From NCBI RefSeq assembly GCF_006376685.1, contig NZ_VEWL01000002.1, positions 310,001 through 374,000 of the forward strand: 64,000 nt of DNA, written 5' to 3'. Shown here piece by piece: positions 1-8,207 of the stretch (position 1 is the stretch's first letter; each line of letters starts with the position of its first letter). This DNA comes from Ochrobactrum teleogrylli (GTDB lineage Bacteria > Pseudomonadota > Alphaproteobacteria > Rhizobiales > Rhizobiaceae). Position numbers and translations under genes: made by a program. The notes below the pieces were generated by a model. The model saw only the letters and a program-made list of their open reading frames with translations, was not told the DNA's origin and made no database searches.

Positions 1-645
1 GACAAGCCTGCCGGAACCATTCGCATCACCACTCCCGAACATGCGGCGCAGTCCATCCTGTGGCCCGCTCTGGAACGACTTCTGCCGGACTATCCCGATA
101 TCCACGTCGAAGTGGCCGTCGATTCCGGGCTGCGCGACATCGTAGCCGATCGTTATGACGCCGGTATTCGCCTTGGCGAGCAGATCGCACAGGACATGAT
201 CGCCGTGCCCATCGGCCCTGACGTGCGCATGGCCGTGGTCGGCGCGCCGTCCTATTTCAAACGTCATCCGGTGCCCCGCACTCCGCAGGAACTGACCGCG
301 CATCGTTGCATCAATCTGCGCCTGCTCACCTATGGCGGGCTTTATGCCTGGGAATTCGAGAAGAACGGGCGAGAGCTGAAGGTGCGCGTCGAAGGCCAGC
401 TCATTCTCAATTCCCCGACCATGATCGTCGAAGCCGCCAAGGCCGGTTTCGGCCTCGCCAGCTTGCCGGAATACTATATGCGGGACGGTTTTGCCGATGG
501 CACGCTGGTGCGCGTGCTGGAAGACTGGTGCCCGCCCTTTCCGGGCTTTCATCTCTATTACCCCAGCCGGAGACAATCTTCCCCGGCCTTCGCGCTTCTG
601 GTCGATGCCTTGCGATATAGAGAGGCGGAGCCGCGTGAACGCTGA
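1..645 (+). CDS. LysR-family transcriptional regulator, C-terminal part
   Basis: The frame is open from the first base, so the N-terminal helix-turn-helix lies outside the window. The visible 214 codons are a LysR-type substrate-binding domain: an early strand of type GTIRITTPE, the DAGIRLGE motif, and a late AAKAGFGLASLPEYY motif that is typical of the DsdC/AaeR-like branch of LysR regulators. Effector and target cannot be told from this half. It converges on the Kazal lipoprotein with only 17 bases between the stop codons and no obvious terminator. Family assignment is firm; the regulated pathway is unknown. Confidence 0.88.
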   Translation, partial: DKPAGTIRITTPEHAAQSILWPALERLLPDYPDIHVEVAVDSGLRDIVADRYDAGIRLGEQIAQDMIAVPIGPDVRMAVVGAPSYFKRHPVPRTPQELTAHRCINLRLLTYGGLYAWEFEKNGRELKVRVEGQLILNSPTMIVEAAKAGFGLASLPEYYMRDGFADGTLVRVLEDWCPPFPGFHLYYPSRRQSSPAFALLVDALRYREAEPRER

Positions 646-662
646 TCCGCCTCGCCGTTCAC

Positions 663-1109
663 CTAGCAGCGACCGCCACCCGTGACGCGGAAACCGGCGC
701 GTTCCGCTTCGCAGCGATTGGAGAAGCTGCGCCGTTCACTGCCGCGTCGCGCACAAACGGGTGCATATTCCCGCGTGCATGCGCCCATGCCCGGTCGGAC
801 GCCGTGCTGCGGCGGACGAGCCGGACCGACGCCGGGGCCATTCCAGCCGGAACCCGGGCGACTGCTGCACTGACCATTCGACACCACGCGGAACCCTTCC
901 GCCCGTGCTGAACACGCATTGCCGAATGTCCGCCGGACACCCCTTCTCTCGCCGCAAACCGGCGAATAGATCATCGGGCAGGCCTGCACATGGCCCGGAT
1001 TACCGGGCCGGACCGGCGGCGGCCTGTGATCGGGACCACCTTCCGCAACACAACCGCTCAACAACAGAACACCGGCAATCAAGCCGGTCCACGACAAACC
1101 CCTCGACAT
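663..1109 (-). CDS. Lipoprotein with two Kazal-type inhibitor-like domains
   Basis: A 148-residue protein with a signal peptide and lipobox LLSGC (lipidated Cys20), so it should be membrane-anchored. After a Pro/Gly-rich linker come two similar short domains, Cys44-Cys81 and Cys111-Cys148, each with the pattern C-x7-C-x13-C-x14-C and the Kazal signature (Y-[SA]-PVC, then N-x-C). Each has four cysteines rather than the six of classical animal Kazal domains. The protein ends exactly on the last cysteine. Known Kazal proteins inhibit serine proteases; inhibition here is inference. The start is preceded by a strong GAGGAGGAA ribosome site. Confidence 0.8.
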   Translation of the reverse strand: MSRGLSWTGLIAGVLLLSGCVAEGGPDHRPPPVRPGNPGHVQACPMIYSPVCGERRGVRRTFGNACSARAEGFRVVSNGQCSSRPGSGWNGPGVGPARPPQHGVRPGMGACTREYAPVCARRGSERRSFSNRCEAERAGFRVTGGGRC

Positions 1110-1306
1110 GTTTCCTCCTCTCCAGAAACGTCTATCCGTCTTTTGTCCCCATCTAGAATGGAGCAGATGTTCCGAAGGGCAAGATTTAAATGGGAAGATT
1201 GGACGCCACGTATCGACAAGTCGCCAAGTTGCGTTACTCTGCAGTCAAGCTTTCGGCCCGAACAATCCGGGTCACAGCATGGGGCAAAAGCGAACAGAAA
1301 GACGAC

Positions 1307-2212
1307 ATGCGGCGTTTCGGAACTTTTCTGGCGGCATCGTTTCTGATCGTCCCGCTTTCACTCATTCCCGCCGAGGCAGAACCGGCACCGGCAAGCTTTA
1401 GCGAACCCAATCCGCGCATATCGGCGCCACCATTACCGCCGGAAAAGAAAGCGCCCACCGTCAATCGAATCTGCCAGTTGATCGAGACCAGCGCATCCAC
1501 GCATAGCATACCGAAGGATTTCTTCGCCCGCCTGATCTGGAAGGAAAGCCGGTTCGACCATCAGGCCGTCAGCCCGGTCGGCGCGCAAGGCATTGCACAG
1601 TTCATGCCCTATACGGCAAAGGAGCGCGGTCTGGCCGATCCGTTCGACATCGAGCAGGCAATTCCGGCCTCGGCCAGTTTCCTGTTCGACCTCAAAAAAG
1701 CCTTCGGCAATTGGGGTCTCGCCGCTGCGGCCTATAATGCCGGGCCGGGGCGTGTTTCCAGCTGGATGCGCTCGGGCGGTTTCCTGCCGCTCGAAACCGA
1801 GGACTATGTGCTGGACATCACCGGCGCACCCGCCGACGATTTCGCTTCCGGCAGGGAGGTGCAGAACCGGCCTCTTGATTCGGGGCGTTCCTTTACGGAA
1901 GCCTGCCGCCGCCTGCCGATCATCCGCTCGGCGACGATACCCATGTCGCGCGTCAAGCCGAAGCCATGGGGAATACAGGTTGCGGGGAATTTCCGCCGCG
2001 GTGCGGCTGTCAATCAATGGAGCCGCCTCAGCAAGCAATTCGCCTCTGTGCTGAGCGGCCATAGCCCGGTCATCAGCCGCATCCGCACCCCGATGGGGCG
2101 GCGCGGCATCTATGCGGTGCGGATCGGCGCCAACAGCCGGGCGGAAGCCGATGGTATTTGTAGCAAGTTGCGCGCAGCCGGCGGCGCATGCATTGTTTCG
2201 CGCAATCGCTAG
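1307..2212 (+). CDS. Lytic transglycosylase with C-terminal SPOR-like region
   Basis: A 301-residue exported protein. Residues 1-24 look like a signal peptide ending near AEA. An SLT-type transglycosylase domain follows (about 52-165), with the catalytic glutamate Glu80 in KESRF, then GAQGIAQFMP and the AAYNAGPG motif. The last 75 residues have a SPOR-like fold signature (GIYAVRIGANSRAEA..CSKLRAAG), which would bind denuded septal peptidoglycan. The reaction is non-hydrolytic cleavage of glycan strands to 1,6-anhydromuropeptides in the periplasm. The frame is open upstream to 1190, but the signal peptide fixes ATG 1307 as the better start. Confidence 0.87.
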   Translation: MRRFGTFLAASFLIVPLSLIPAEAEPAPASFSEPNPRISAPPLPPEKKAPTVNRICQLIETSASTHSIPKDFFARLIWKESRFDHQAVSPVGAQGIAQFMPYTAKERGLADPFDIEQAIPASASFLFDLKKAFGNWGLAAAAYNAGPGRVSSWMRSGGFLPLETEDYVLDITGAPADDFASGREVQNRPLDSGRSFTEACRRLPIIRSATIPMSRVKPKPWGIQVAGNFRRGAAVNQWSRLSKQFASVLSGHSPVISRIRTPMGRRGIYAVRIGANSRAEADGICSKLRAAGGACIVSRNR

Positions 2213-2222
2213 GGCATCGATG

Positions 2223-2261
2223 AAAGTGACCATTTTTGCGCCCGCAAAGATGGGGCACTTT
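2223..2261 (+). terminator. Imperfect hairpin after the transglycosylase gene
   Basis: Two arms of about 18 bases (AAAGTGACCATTTTTGCG against CGCAAAGATGGGGCACTTT) form a long imperfect hairpin 10 bases after the stop codon. The U-tract is weak, so this could be a terminator or an mRNA 3'-end structure. Confidence 0.45.
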
Positions 2262-2543
2262 ATTAAACGCACCAATTAATCCGGCTATTTAAACACGCGC
2301 CTTCTCTATAAGATCTCTTATATATCAAGGATAGGCTGTTCTATTTCGGTATACCGCTTCAGAAATTCTAGAAATAATCGAAAAAATAAACCCGCGTTCC
2401 GGTTCAAAGATAACAAAACATCGGGGGCGCAAAGAATTTGCTTGCCAAAATTCGCGTCATAGATCAGTCTCCACTCGTTCGGGCATTTAGCGAACAAATG
2501 GAAGACTGGAAGAACGGCGCGCCGGGGCCGCTATAAGTTCCGG

Positions 2544-2561
2544 GTCTGGGAATACCCAGAC
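2544..2561 (+). promoter_or_regulatory. Hairpin in the cold-shock gene leader
   Basis: GTCTGGG-AATA-CCCAGAC is a perfect 7-bp stem with a 4-base loop, 133 bases before the cold-shock start codon. The 430-base stretch 2262-2693 holds no gene I can support. Long structured 5' leaders that refold at low temperature are known for csp mRNAs; that this hairpin belongs to such a leader is inference. Confidence 0.35.
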
Positions 2562-2693
2562 AATGATCGGTTCCTTCCCAATGTCGAGAACTGCCTGCAT
2601 GACCCTCTGTCGGGTGTGTGGTGCGCTCGGCAGAAGACGTAATTCCATCGTTTTTGAAAGAAATGGTGGCGCCAAGGAAAAGGAACGGATCCA

Positions 2694-2909
2694 ATGGCAC
2701 AGACCGGACTGGTCAAATTCTTCAATAATGAAAAGGGCTTTGGTTTTATCAAGCCCGATGATGGTGGCGCGGATATCTTCGTGCACATCTCTGCTGTACA
2801 GGCTTCGGGCCTGACGGGCCTCGCAGACAATCAGAAGGTTTCCTACGAAACCGAACCGGATCGTCGCGGCAAGGGCCCGAAGGCCGTTAACATCACCGTT
2901 ACCGGTTGA
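2694..2909 (+). CDS. cspA: Cold-shock domain protein (CspA family)
   Basis: A 71-residue single cold-shock domain, the usual family length. RNP1 (KGFGFI) and RNP2 (VFVHI-like, here IFVHIS) are both present, with the N-terminal GLVKFFN strand. Members bind single-stranded RNA/DNA and act as RNA chaperones, often induced by cold or at stationary phase. The start has an AAGGAA ribosome site. It is monocistronic, with a strong terminator 22 bases after the stop. Confidence 0.93.
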   Translation: MAQTGLVKFFNNEKGFGFIKPDDGGADIFVHISAVQASGLTGLADNQKVSYETEPDRRGKGPKAVNITVTG

Positions 2910-2930
2910 TTGTTCTCAATACCAATTATG

Positions 2931-2957
2931 ACCCCGGTTCACGCCGGGGTTTTTTAT
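2931..2957 (+). terminator. Rho-independent terminator of the cold-shock gene
   Basis: ACCCCGG-TTCACG-CCGGGGT followed by a run of T. Confidence 0.9.
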
Positions 2958-3221
2958 TGCCCAAATTTCTTCAATGGAGTGTCGGCGGTCCGTAAGAGCG
3001 CATCCGGCAATTAACGAGCCAGGCCCCCCTCATAACCCGCCCGCGAATTGTTACAGACGCTGCGCGTATTTTACCGACGATTGAGAGCTCGGCGCCCTAT
3101 TTCACCATTGTTCAGCCTCCATTCATGTCGAAAGAGTTAACCCATTATCCATGATTGGTGCTCCGTCTTTCGAGCGGTCTGCACCAGAGGAATTGCAGTC
3201 GAGCTTCTGAAGGAGCGAACA

Positions 3222-3656
3222 ATGAACCGATTTGCGAAGACAACCATTCTGACCGTTGCATCTTTGGCAGCGATTGCTGCTCCTCTTGCTTCCGCTTCGG
3301 CAGATTCCTGGGGCCGCCGTCATCACCATGGCAGCGGCGATGCAGTCGCCGCCGGTGTGATCGGCCTTGCAGCCGGTGCGCTGATCGGCAGCGCGCTGAG
3401 CCAGCCGCAGCCGACCTATGTGCAGCCGGAACCGATCTATGATGCGCCGCCTCCGCCACCTGCGTATTACCCAGCGCCACGTGCTTACTATCCGGCACCT
3501 CCACCGCGCCGCGTGACTTACTATCGTCCGCGGAATCTGGAGCCATGGACCGAGGGTTGGCAGGACTACTGCATGGAAACTTACCGCTCGTTCAATCCAC
3601 GCAGCGGCACCTATCGCGGTTATGATGGTCGCGACCATTTCTGCACCGCCAACTAA
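3222..3656 (+). CDS. BA14k-type surface protein
   Basis: A 144-residue protein with a signal peptide (cleavage near ASA-DS), a His-rich patch, a glycine-zipper hydrophobic segment (about 40-60), a Pro/Tyr-rich linker, and a C-terminal BA14k domain with the pattern W..YC..TYRSFNP.SGTY.GYDG..H.C. The Brucella family member is an immunoreactive lectin-like protein. The stop codon TAA is formed by the first bases of a palindromic repeat that begins right here. The GAAGGAG ribosome site is good. Confidence 0.85.
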   Translation: MNRFAKTTILTVASLAAIAAPLASASADSWGRRHHHGSGDAVAAGVIGLAAGALIGSALSQPQPTYVQPEPIYDAPPPPPAYYPAPRAYYPAPPPRRVTYYRPRNLEPWTEGWQDYCMETYRSFNPRSGTYRGYDGRDHFCTAN

Positions 3657-3771
3657 AGCATACCTCCCGAAAGTGGGAACCGGTTTCGGGAGAAAGACAT
3701 GCGTATAAACAAAAGCTTAAAGCGTGCCTCGTGAATATGATTGAACGCGATACGCTTTAAGTGCAAAATCG
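3654..3771. repeat. Palindromic repeat, family 1, copy A
   Basis: The element starts TAAAGCAT and ends GCTTTAA. It has two nested hairpins: GCAT...ATGC enclosing TCCCGAAA...TTTCGGGA, then TTAAAGCGT...ACGCTTTAA. The same architecture recurs at 21045 and 60708, and with inserted or changed parts at 4621 and 5251. It resembles the repeated palindromic elements of Brucella. Confidence 0.7.
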
Positions 3772-3776
3772 ATAAG

Positions 3777-3806
3777 GAAAAAGCCGCCCAATGGGCGGCT
3801 TTTTTG
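3777..3806. terminator. Bidirectional terminator
   Basis: AAGCCGCCC-AAT-GGGCGGCTT with A-run before and T-run after, between convergent genes. It can serve both the BA14k gene and the metallo-hydrolase gene. Confidence 0.88.
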
Positions 3807-3812
3807 TAACCT

Positions 3813-4463
3813 TTACGCAATTCCGATCAGAAACGGGTTGTTGCGGCGTTCTTCGCCGAACCGGCCGCCGGGACCATGTCCGCAAATAAAGCCGATATCG
3901 TCGCCCAGCGGCAGAAGCTCCTCCCGGATCGACTGGATCAGCGCAGCATGGTCGCCACCCGGCAAGTCGGTGCGTCCCACCGAACCGTTGAACAGCACAT
4001 CGCCGACAATCGCAAAGCGGGCTTCCGGGCTGTAAAAGACGACGTGGCCTGGCGAATGACCGGGGCAATGAAATACGTCGAAGGCATGTCCGGCGACGGT
4101 GACCTTGTCGCCCTCTTCCAGCCAGCGGTCCGGCGTGACGTTGCGCACACCGTCGACAATTCCGTATTTCAGGCCGGTCGCCACCAGATTATCGAGCAGA
4201 AACTGATCGTCCACATGCGGGCCGATAATCTCCACGCCGAGCTTTTCCTTCAGATCGGCCGCAGCGCCCGCATGATCGATATGACCATGGGTGATCCAGA
4301 TGGCCCCGATCTCGATGTCCTGCGACTGGATCGCTTCCTCGATCTTCGGCAGATCACCACCCGGATCAATGACGACACCCTTCTTGGTCTCGCCGTCGAA
4401 AAGAATGGTGCAGTTTTGCTGAAACGGGGTAACGGGGACGATAATCGCCTGTAGCTGGCCCAT
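3813..4463 (-). CDS. Metallo-beta-lactamase-fold hydrolase, glyoxalase II-like
   Basis: A 216-residue single-domain protein of the small glyoxalase II-like branch. Metal ligands are visible: the T-HxHxDH motif (His59, His61, Asp63, His64), a downstream FHCPGHSPGH, VGD and a C-terminal CGHGPGG. Likely substrates are thioesters such as S-lactoylglutathione, or persulfides; the sequence does not separate these. The frame is open upstream to 4613, but ATG 4463 has GGAG at a good distance and starts the usual QAIIVPVTPFQQN strand, so it is preferred. It is a single gene with its own terminator. Confidence 0.85.
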   Translation of the reverse strand: MGQLQAIIVPVTPFQQNCTILFDGETKKGVVIDPGGDLPKIEEAIQSQDIEIGAIWITHGHIDHAGAAADLKEKLGVEIIGPHVDDQFLLDNLVATGLKYGIVDGVRNVTPDRWLEEGDKVTVAGHAFDVFHCPGHSPGHVVFYSPEARFAIVGDVLFNGSVGRTDLPGGDHAALIQSIREELLPLGDDIGFICGHGPGGRFGEERRNNPFLIGIA

Positions 4464-4620
4464 GGTGGATACTCCATCGCATCTGTGGATCGGCGAAGAT
4501 CGCATCAACCGCCGCCTGTGTTGCTCCACACATAATGGCCCCGGCCCGATACGGAAAGAGCTTAAAATCTCGCACCGCCCCAACAATCGTCGCGATCGCT
4601 GCGGATATTTCAACTCGCAA

Positions 4621-4770
4621 TTAGAGCGCGTTTCGATCTGATTGGATCAGATCGGCGCTCTAAATGTTTGCTTTAACGCGCATCTTTTCTGATCGAAGCA
4701 GGATCAGAAATCAGTCCAGTGAACTGATTTCCCTACGGAGGCGTTTCACACTTTTCGGGATGCGCTCTAA
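4621..4770. repeat. Palindromic repeat, family 1, copy B (inverted, enlarged)
   Basis: Begins TTAGAGCGC and ends GCGCTCTAA. It includes the perfect hairpin CGATCTGAT-TGG-ATCAGATCG. Its reverse complement starts AGAGCGCATCCCGAAAAGTG, matching the family consensus seen in the other copies, but with about 45 extra bases in the middle. Confidence 0.65.
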
Positions 4771-4798
4771 AAAAACGGACGGCGCATGGCCGTCCGTT
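4768..4798 (-). terminator. Rho-independent terminator of the small glycine-rich gene
   Basis: Read on the minus strand: AACGGACGG-CCATGCG-CCGTCCGTT followed by six T. It abuts the end of repeat copy B. Confidence 0.8.
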
Positions 4799-4949
4799 CT
4801 ATCCCTCTCAAACAGTTCGTCTTGCCGGTGGCTCTGAAAACTGTGCCGTCTACCCCGAGCGCTTGCCGGAAATTGGCGCGCGCTCCAAGTTGTTTATTTC
4901 AAGTGCATCCTTGCGCGACCCGATGTTTCCACCCGGTCAAATGCATTCC

Positions 4950-5231
4950 TCAGGCCTTGGCAGCCATTGCGTTTTTGATGAGCCCCACAACTGCAGTCAG
5001 AACGATACCGCCGATACCGCCGCCAGCGAGCTGGCCGACAACACCATTGAGAACCGAATCCAGACCACCGCCGGAGAGCATCGGAAGAAGCTGGCCGAGA
5101 ATGACCCCGCCAATACCGCCAGCCACGGTGTTACCCGTTGTCCCAAGGCTGATGTTCTTGGCAGCGCCAGCAATATTGCCACCGACAGCGCCGGCAACCA
5201 GCTGGAGAATGATAGGCAATAGAGATTCCAT
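4950..5231 (-). CDS. Small hydrophobic glycine-rich protein, unknown function
   Basis: I do not recognise a named family. The 93-residue protein is almost wholly hydrophobic with repeated GG/GxxxG spacing (VAGAVGGNIAGA, AGGIGGVILG, LAGGGIGGIV), which suggests glycine-zipper membrane helices; an alternative is a secreted amphipathic protein. GTG at 5240 would add three residues, but ATG 5231 has GGGG at a better distance. The gene is bracketed by repeat copies B and C and has its own terminator 150 bases downstream. Confidence 0.65.
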   Translation of the reverse strand: MESLLPIILQLVAGAVGGNIAGAAKNISLGTTGNTVAGGIGGVILGQLLPMLSGGGLDSVLNGVVGQLAGGGIGGIVLTAVVGLIKNAMAAKA

Positions 5232-5250
5232 AGTCGTCACCCCATCTCTG

Positions 5251-5350
5251 TTAGAGCGCTTTCCGACAAGAATGAACCGTTCGGAATATTTGCGCGCCTG
5301 ATCAAAAATCAGAGCGTCGATTTGAGGTCATCAGATCTGAGGCCGCTCCA
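5251..5350. repeat. Palindromic repeat, family 1, divergent copy C
   Basis: Begins TTAGAGCGC, contains AATGAACCG and a second AGAGCG module, and ends GGCCGCTCCA. Sequence is more degraded than in copies A, D and E. It lies just upstream of the small glycine-rich gene. Confidence 0.5.
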
Positions 5351-5427
5351 ATACCGGAACAACGCGATTCCGGCACAAAGATGTTGAGCCGAAACTTTCC
5401 AATGTCAAACAGTAAGCAGTAAAGATA

Positions 5428-5458
5428 CTAAAAAGCGGCCCGAAAGCCGCTCTTTTTC
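5428..5458 (-). terminator. Rho-independent terminator of ilvE
   Basis: AGCGGC-loop-GCCGCT with T-run on the minus strand, 15 bases beyond the ilvE stop. It also has a T-run on the plus strand. Confidence 0.85.
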
Positions 5459-5472
5459 TGTTTAAAACCCAG

Positions 5473-6363
5473 TCACTCGGCCGCCTGGCGCTTTGGCTGC
5501 ACTTCCGCTGTATAAGCATCCATCAAAACAGCAGTGATTTCACCAGGGGTGAACCGGTATTGGGCGATTTCCGAAACCGGCGTAACTTCGGCTGCCGTGC
5601 CGCACAGGAAGCATTCAGTGAAATCGGCCATTTCTTCGGGCATGATCGCGCGCTCGATGACTTCGATACCACGACGCTTTGCCAGATCGATAATGGTGCG
5701 GCGGGTGATGCCGTCGAGGAAGCAATCCGGCTTTGGCGTATGCAGCGCACCGTCCTTGACGAAGAACACATTGGCGCCAGTCGCTTCCGCCACTTGGCCC
5801 CGCCAGTCGAACATCAGCGCATCGGCATAGCCCTTGGCTTCGGCTGCGTGTTTGGAGATCGTGCAGATCATGTAGAGGCCGGATGCCTTGGACTTCGACG
5901 GCGCGGTGCGCGGATCCGGGCGGCAATATTCAGCGATGTCGAGGCGAATGCCCTTCATCTTTTCTTCCGGCGAGAAATAGCTTGGCCATTCCCAGCAGGC
6001 GATTGCCACGTGAATGCGGTTGTTCTGGGCCGAAACGCCGAGCGAATCCGAACCGCGCCATGCAAACGGGCGCACATAGGCATCGACATAGCCCATCTTC
6101 TTGATCAGCGCCCGGCAGGCATCGTTGATTTCTTCAACGCTGTAAGGCAGCGCAAAACCGAGAAGCCGTGCCGATTCATGCAGACGCTCGGTATGTTCGT
6201 TCAGCTTGAAGATTTCGCCGCCATAGGCGCGCTCACCCTCAAAAACCGTGCTTGCATAATGCAGGCCATGGGTGAGGACATGAATTTTCGCATCTTTCCA
6301 GTCGACGAATTCACCGTCCAGCCAGATATATCCGTCCCTTTGATCGAATGGAATCGCAGCCAT
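5473..6363 (-). CDS. ilvE: Branched-chain amino acid aminotransferase
   Basis: A 296-residue class IV PLP enzyme. The last step of Leu/Ile/Val synthesis is transfer of an amino group from glutamate to branched-chain 2-oxo acids. Visible marks: the LTHGLHYASTVFEGERAY N-terminal region, the PLP lysine Lys159 in SKSKASGLYM, the EATGANVFFV segment, the GITRRTIIDLA helix, and the FLCGTAAEVTPV motif. Length is normal. AGGAGC precedes the start codon. It is transcribed alone and divergently from the MarR gene. Confidence 0.95.
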   Translation of the reverse strand: MAAIPFDQRDGYIWLDGEFVDWKDAKIHVLTHGLHYASTVFEGERAYGGEIFKLNEHTERLHESARLLGFALPYSVEEINDACRALIKKMGYVDAYVRPFAWRGSDSLGVSAQNNRIHVAIACWEWPSYFSPEEKMKGIRLDIAEYCRPDPRTAPSKSKASGLYMICTISKHAAEAKGYADALMFDWRGQVAEATGANVFFVKDGALHTPKPDCFLDGITRRTIIDLAKRRGIEVIERAIMPEEMADFTECFLCGTAAEVTPVSEIAQYRFTPGEITAVLMDAYTAEVQPKRQAAE

Positions 6364-6793
6364 TTTCTTGCTCCTAAATATTACACTTGCGGCGCTGTCT
6401 CAGGGCAGATTCTGCTCGGGCAAACGTCTCCGCATTCCCATTTTGTCGGTTAAATCGATATTACCGGCAAAACAGGCGCCTTTTTCCACGCGAATACTGG
6501 CCTTTTGGTGCGAAATGCTTAGAGGTTGAGCAAAGATTTTGCACAAAACCTTATCGGAGCACGCATGGACAAAAAATAATCCTCCCGACCAGCGGGATCA
6601 TGCGGTTGCAGATTTCCTTTTCACGGCCTTGACGGCAGTGATCGGAACCCGGTCGCGTAATTATCTCTCCTCCAGCATACGCCAGCGTAAACATTGTTCC
6701 AAAAAGCCAGCTCACGCTTACCGAAAATTATCTGGGCGGTTGAATTATGTCAATAATGCTGACATATTTATCGCAGCAGTACGGAGCCTCAAT
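6364..6793. other. Intergenic region between ilvE and the MarR gene
   Basis: 430 bases of divergent promoter region. Apart from the inverted repeat at 6747-6765 I see no gene or RNA that I can support. Confidence 0.5.
6747..6765 (+). promoter_or_regulatory. Inverted repeat before the MarR gene, possible operator
   Basis: ATGTCA-ATAATGC-TGACAT, 28 bases before the GTG start of the MarR-family gene and inside an AT-rich promoter-like stretch. MarR proteins commonly bind such dyads over their own promoters; this is inference. Confidence 0.4.
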
Positions 6794-7303
6794 GTGAATT
6801 CGACGAACGACATGAATTATATAAGCAATCCGTTGACAGCCGAGGAGGCGGCCGATCTCAACGTCATCGAACTTTTGTTCTTTTCCTATCGCGACTTCAC
6901 CGCCGATCCCGATCTCATTCTCGAAAAGATCAGCTTTGGCCGCGCCCATCACCGGGTGCTTTACTTCATCAATCGCAAGCCGGGCATGACGGTGGCCGAA
7001 CTTCTGGAAGTTCTGCGCATCACCAAGCAGAGCCTGTCGCGTGTTCTCAAGCAGCTGATCGATACCGGCCATGTGGTTCAGGCAACCGGTCTCCACGACC
7101 GTCGCCACCGCAAGCTCTACCCCACGAAAAGCGGACGCCAGCTGACGCTTGCCCTCGCCTTGCCGCAGTCGCATCGCATTGCCCGCGCCCTTGAGGGATG
7201 CGCTCCGCAAGATCGCGCCATCATCGAGCGCTTTCTGTATAATATGGTCAATCCGGAACGCCGCGCTCAGATCGACAGCTTTTCCGGTGAAGAACGGCAG
7301 TGA
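6794..7303 (+). CDS. MarR-family transcriptional regulator
   Basis: A 169-residue protein with a MarR winged helix at about 50-125: MTVAELLEVLRITKQSLSRVL recognition helix and the wing DRRHRKLYPTKSG. The start is taken as GTG 6794 because GGAG sits 7 bases upstream; ATG 6812 is the alternative. Next come an OmpR-type regulator and a kinase. A MarR gene followed by an OmpR-type gene recalls the petP-petR pair of Rhodobacter, and the bc1 genes of this window lie 18 kb away rather than adjacent. The link to petABC is only a suggestion. Confidence 0.85.
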   Translation: MNSTNDMNYISNPLTAEEAADLNVIELLFFSYRDFTADPDLILEKISFGRAHHRVLYFINRKPGMTVAELLEVLRITKQSLSRVLKQLIDTGHVVQATGLHDRRHRKLYPTKSGRQLTLALALPQSHRIARALEGCAPQDRAIIERFLYNMVNPERRAQIDSFSGEERQ

Positions 7304-7329
7304 AATAAGTGTTACGCGGCGGAATACTA

Positions 7330-7361
7330 AGTGCTTGTGTAAAAACATATACACAAGCACT
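7330..7361. promoter_or_regulatory. Perfect 11-bp inverted repeat between regulator genes
   Basis: AGTGCTTGTGT-AAAAACATAT-ACACAAGCACT, between the MarR gene and the response regulator. There is no T-run after the stem on either strand, so an operator or an RNA-processing hairpin is more likely than a terminator. Confidence 0.5.
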
Positions 7362-7436
7362 GCGAATAGACGCGCCACATTCCAGTCGATAATATGCGCC
7401 TCCGACGGCCCTGTGTCGTCAGCGAACAGAAACTGA

Positions 7437-8162
7437 ATGGGATCGAAAGACGCCATGACCGTAGAAGAACAAAAATCACTCTCGGATGACGCCCCGCATC
7501 TGCTCGTTGTCGATGACGACACGCGAATTCGCAGCCTGCTTTCGCAATATCTGACCAATAGCGGCTTTCGCGTCACCATTGCCGCAAGCGCTGCCGAAGC
7601 GCGCCGCAAGCTGGAAGGTATCGATTTCGACCTTCTGATTCTCGACGTGATGATGCCCGGCGAGACCGGCGTTTCTCTGACCCGCTCGCTGCGCGAACAA
7701 AAGAACGTGCCGATCCTGATGCTGACTGCGCTGTCGGAAACCGACAACCGCATTGATGGCCTTTCCGCGGGCGCAGACGATTATCTGCCAAAACCGTTCG
7801 ATCCGCGCGAACTGACGCTGCGCATCAACAATATTCTGCGCCGCGGCGCACCGCCTGCCCAGCCCAAGATCGAACAGATCGTGTTCGGGCCTTACACATT
7901 CTTCATTCCGCGCCGCGAATTGAAGAAAGGCACCGAAACCATCAAGCTCACGGATCGTGAGCAGGACATCATGGCGATCTTCGCGGAACGCGCGGGGGAA
8001 ACCATTCCACGTCATGAACTGACCGGACAGGACGGCGATGTCGGCGAACGTACAATCGATGTTCAGATCAATCGTCTGCGCCGCAAGATCGAGCAGGACC
8101 CGGCCAATCCGGTCTGGCTTCAGACCGTGCGCGGCATCGGCTACAAGCTCAGCATCGAATAG
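7437..8162 (+). CDS. OmpR/PhoB-type response regulator
   Basis: A 241-residue two-domain regulator. The receiver domain has the acidic VVDDD pocket, phospho-acceptor Asp70 in LLILDVMMPG, the conserved Thr in LMLTA and Lys in LPKPFDP. The C-terminal winged helix has the family end motif TVRGIGYKL. It should be phosphorylated by the kinase encoded 45 bases downstream and bind direct-repeat DNA. Start is uncertain: ATG 7437 and ATG 7455 both have weak ribosome sites, and the conserved receiver begins after either. It is close to PetR-type regulators in layout. Confidence 0.93.
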   Translation: MGSKDAMTVEEQKSLSDDAPHLLVVDDDTRIRSLLSQYLTNSGFRVTIAASAAEARRKLEGIDFDLLILDVMMPGETGVSLTRSLREQKNVPILMLTALSETDNRIDGLSAGADDYLPKPFDPRELTLRINNILRRGAPPAQPKIEQIVFGPYTFFIPRRELKKGTETIKLTDREQDIMAIFAERAGETIPRHELTGQDGDVGERTIDVQINRLRRKIEQDPANPVWLQTVRGIGYKLSIE

Positions 8163-8207
8163 TTGTGATTTGACGCAACTGGCAGCTGTTTGGGACGTTC
8201 TGAGACG

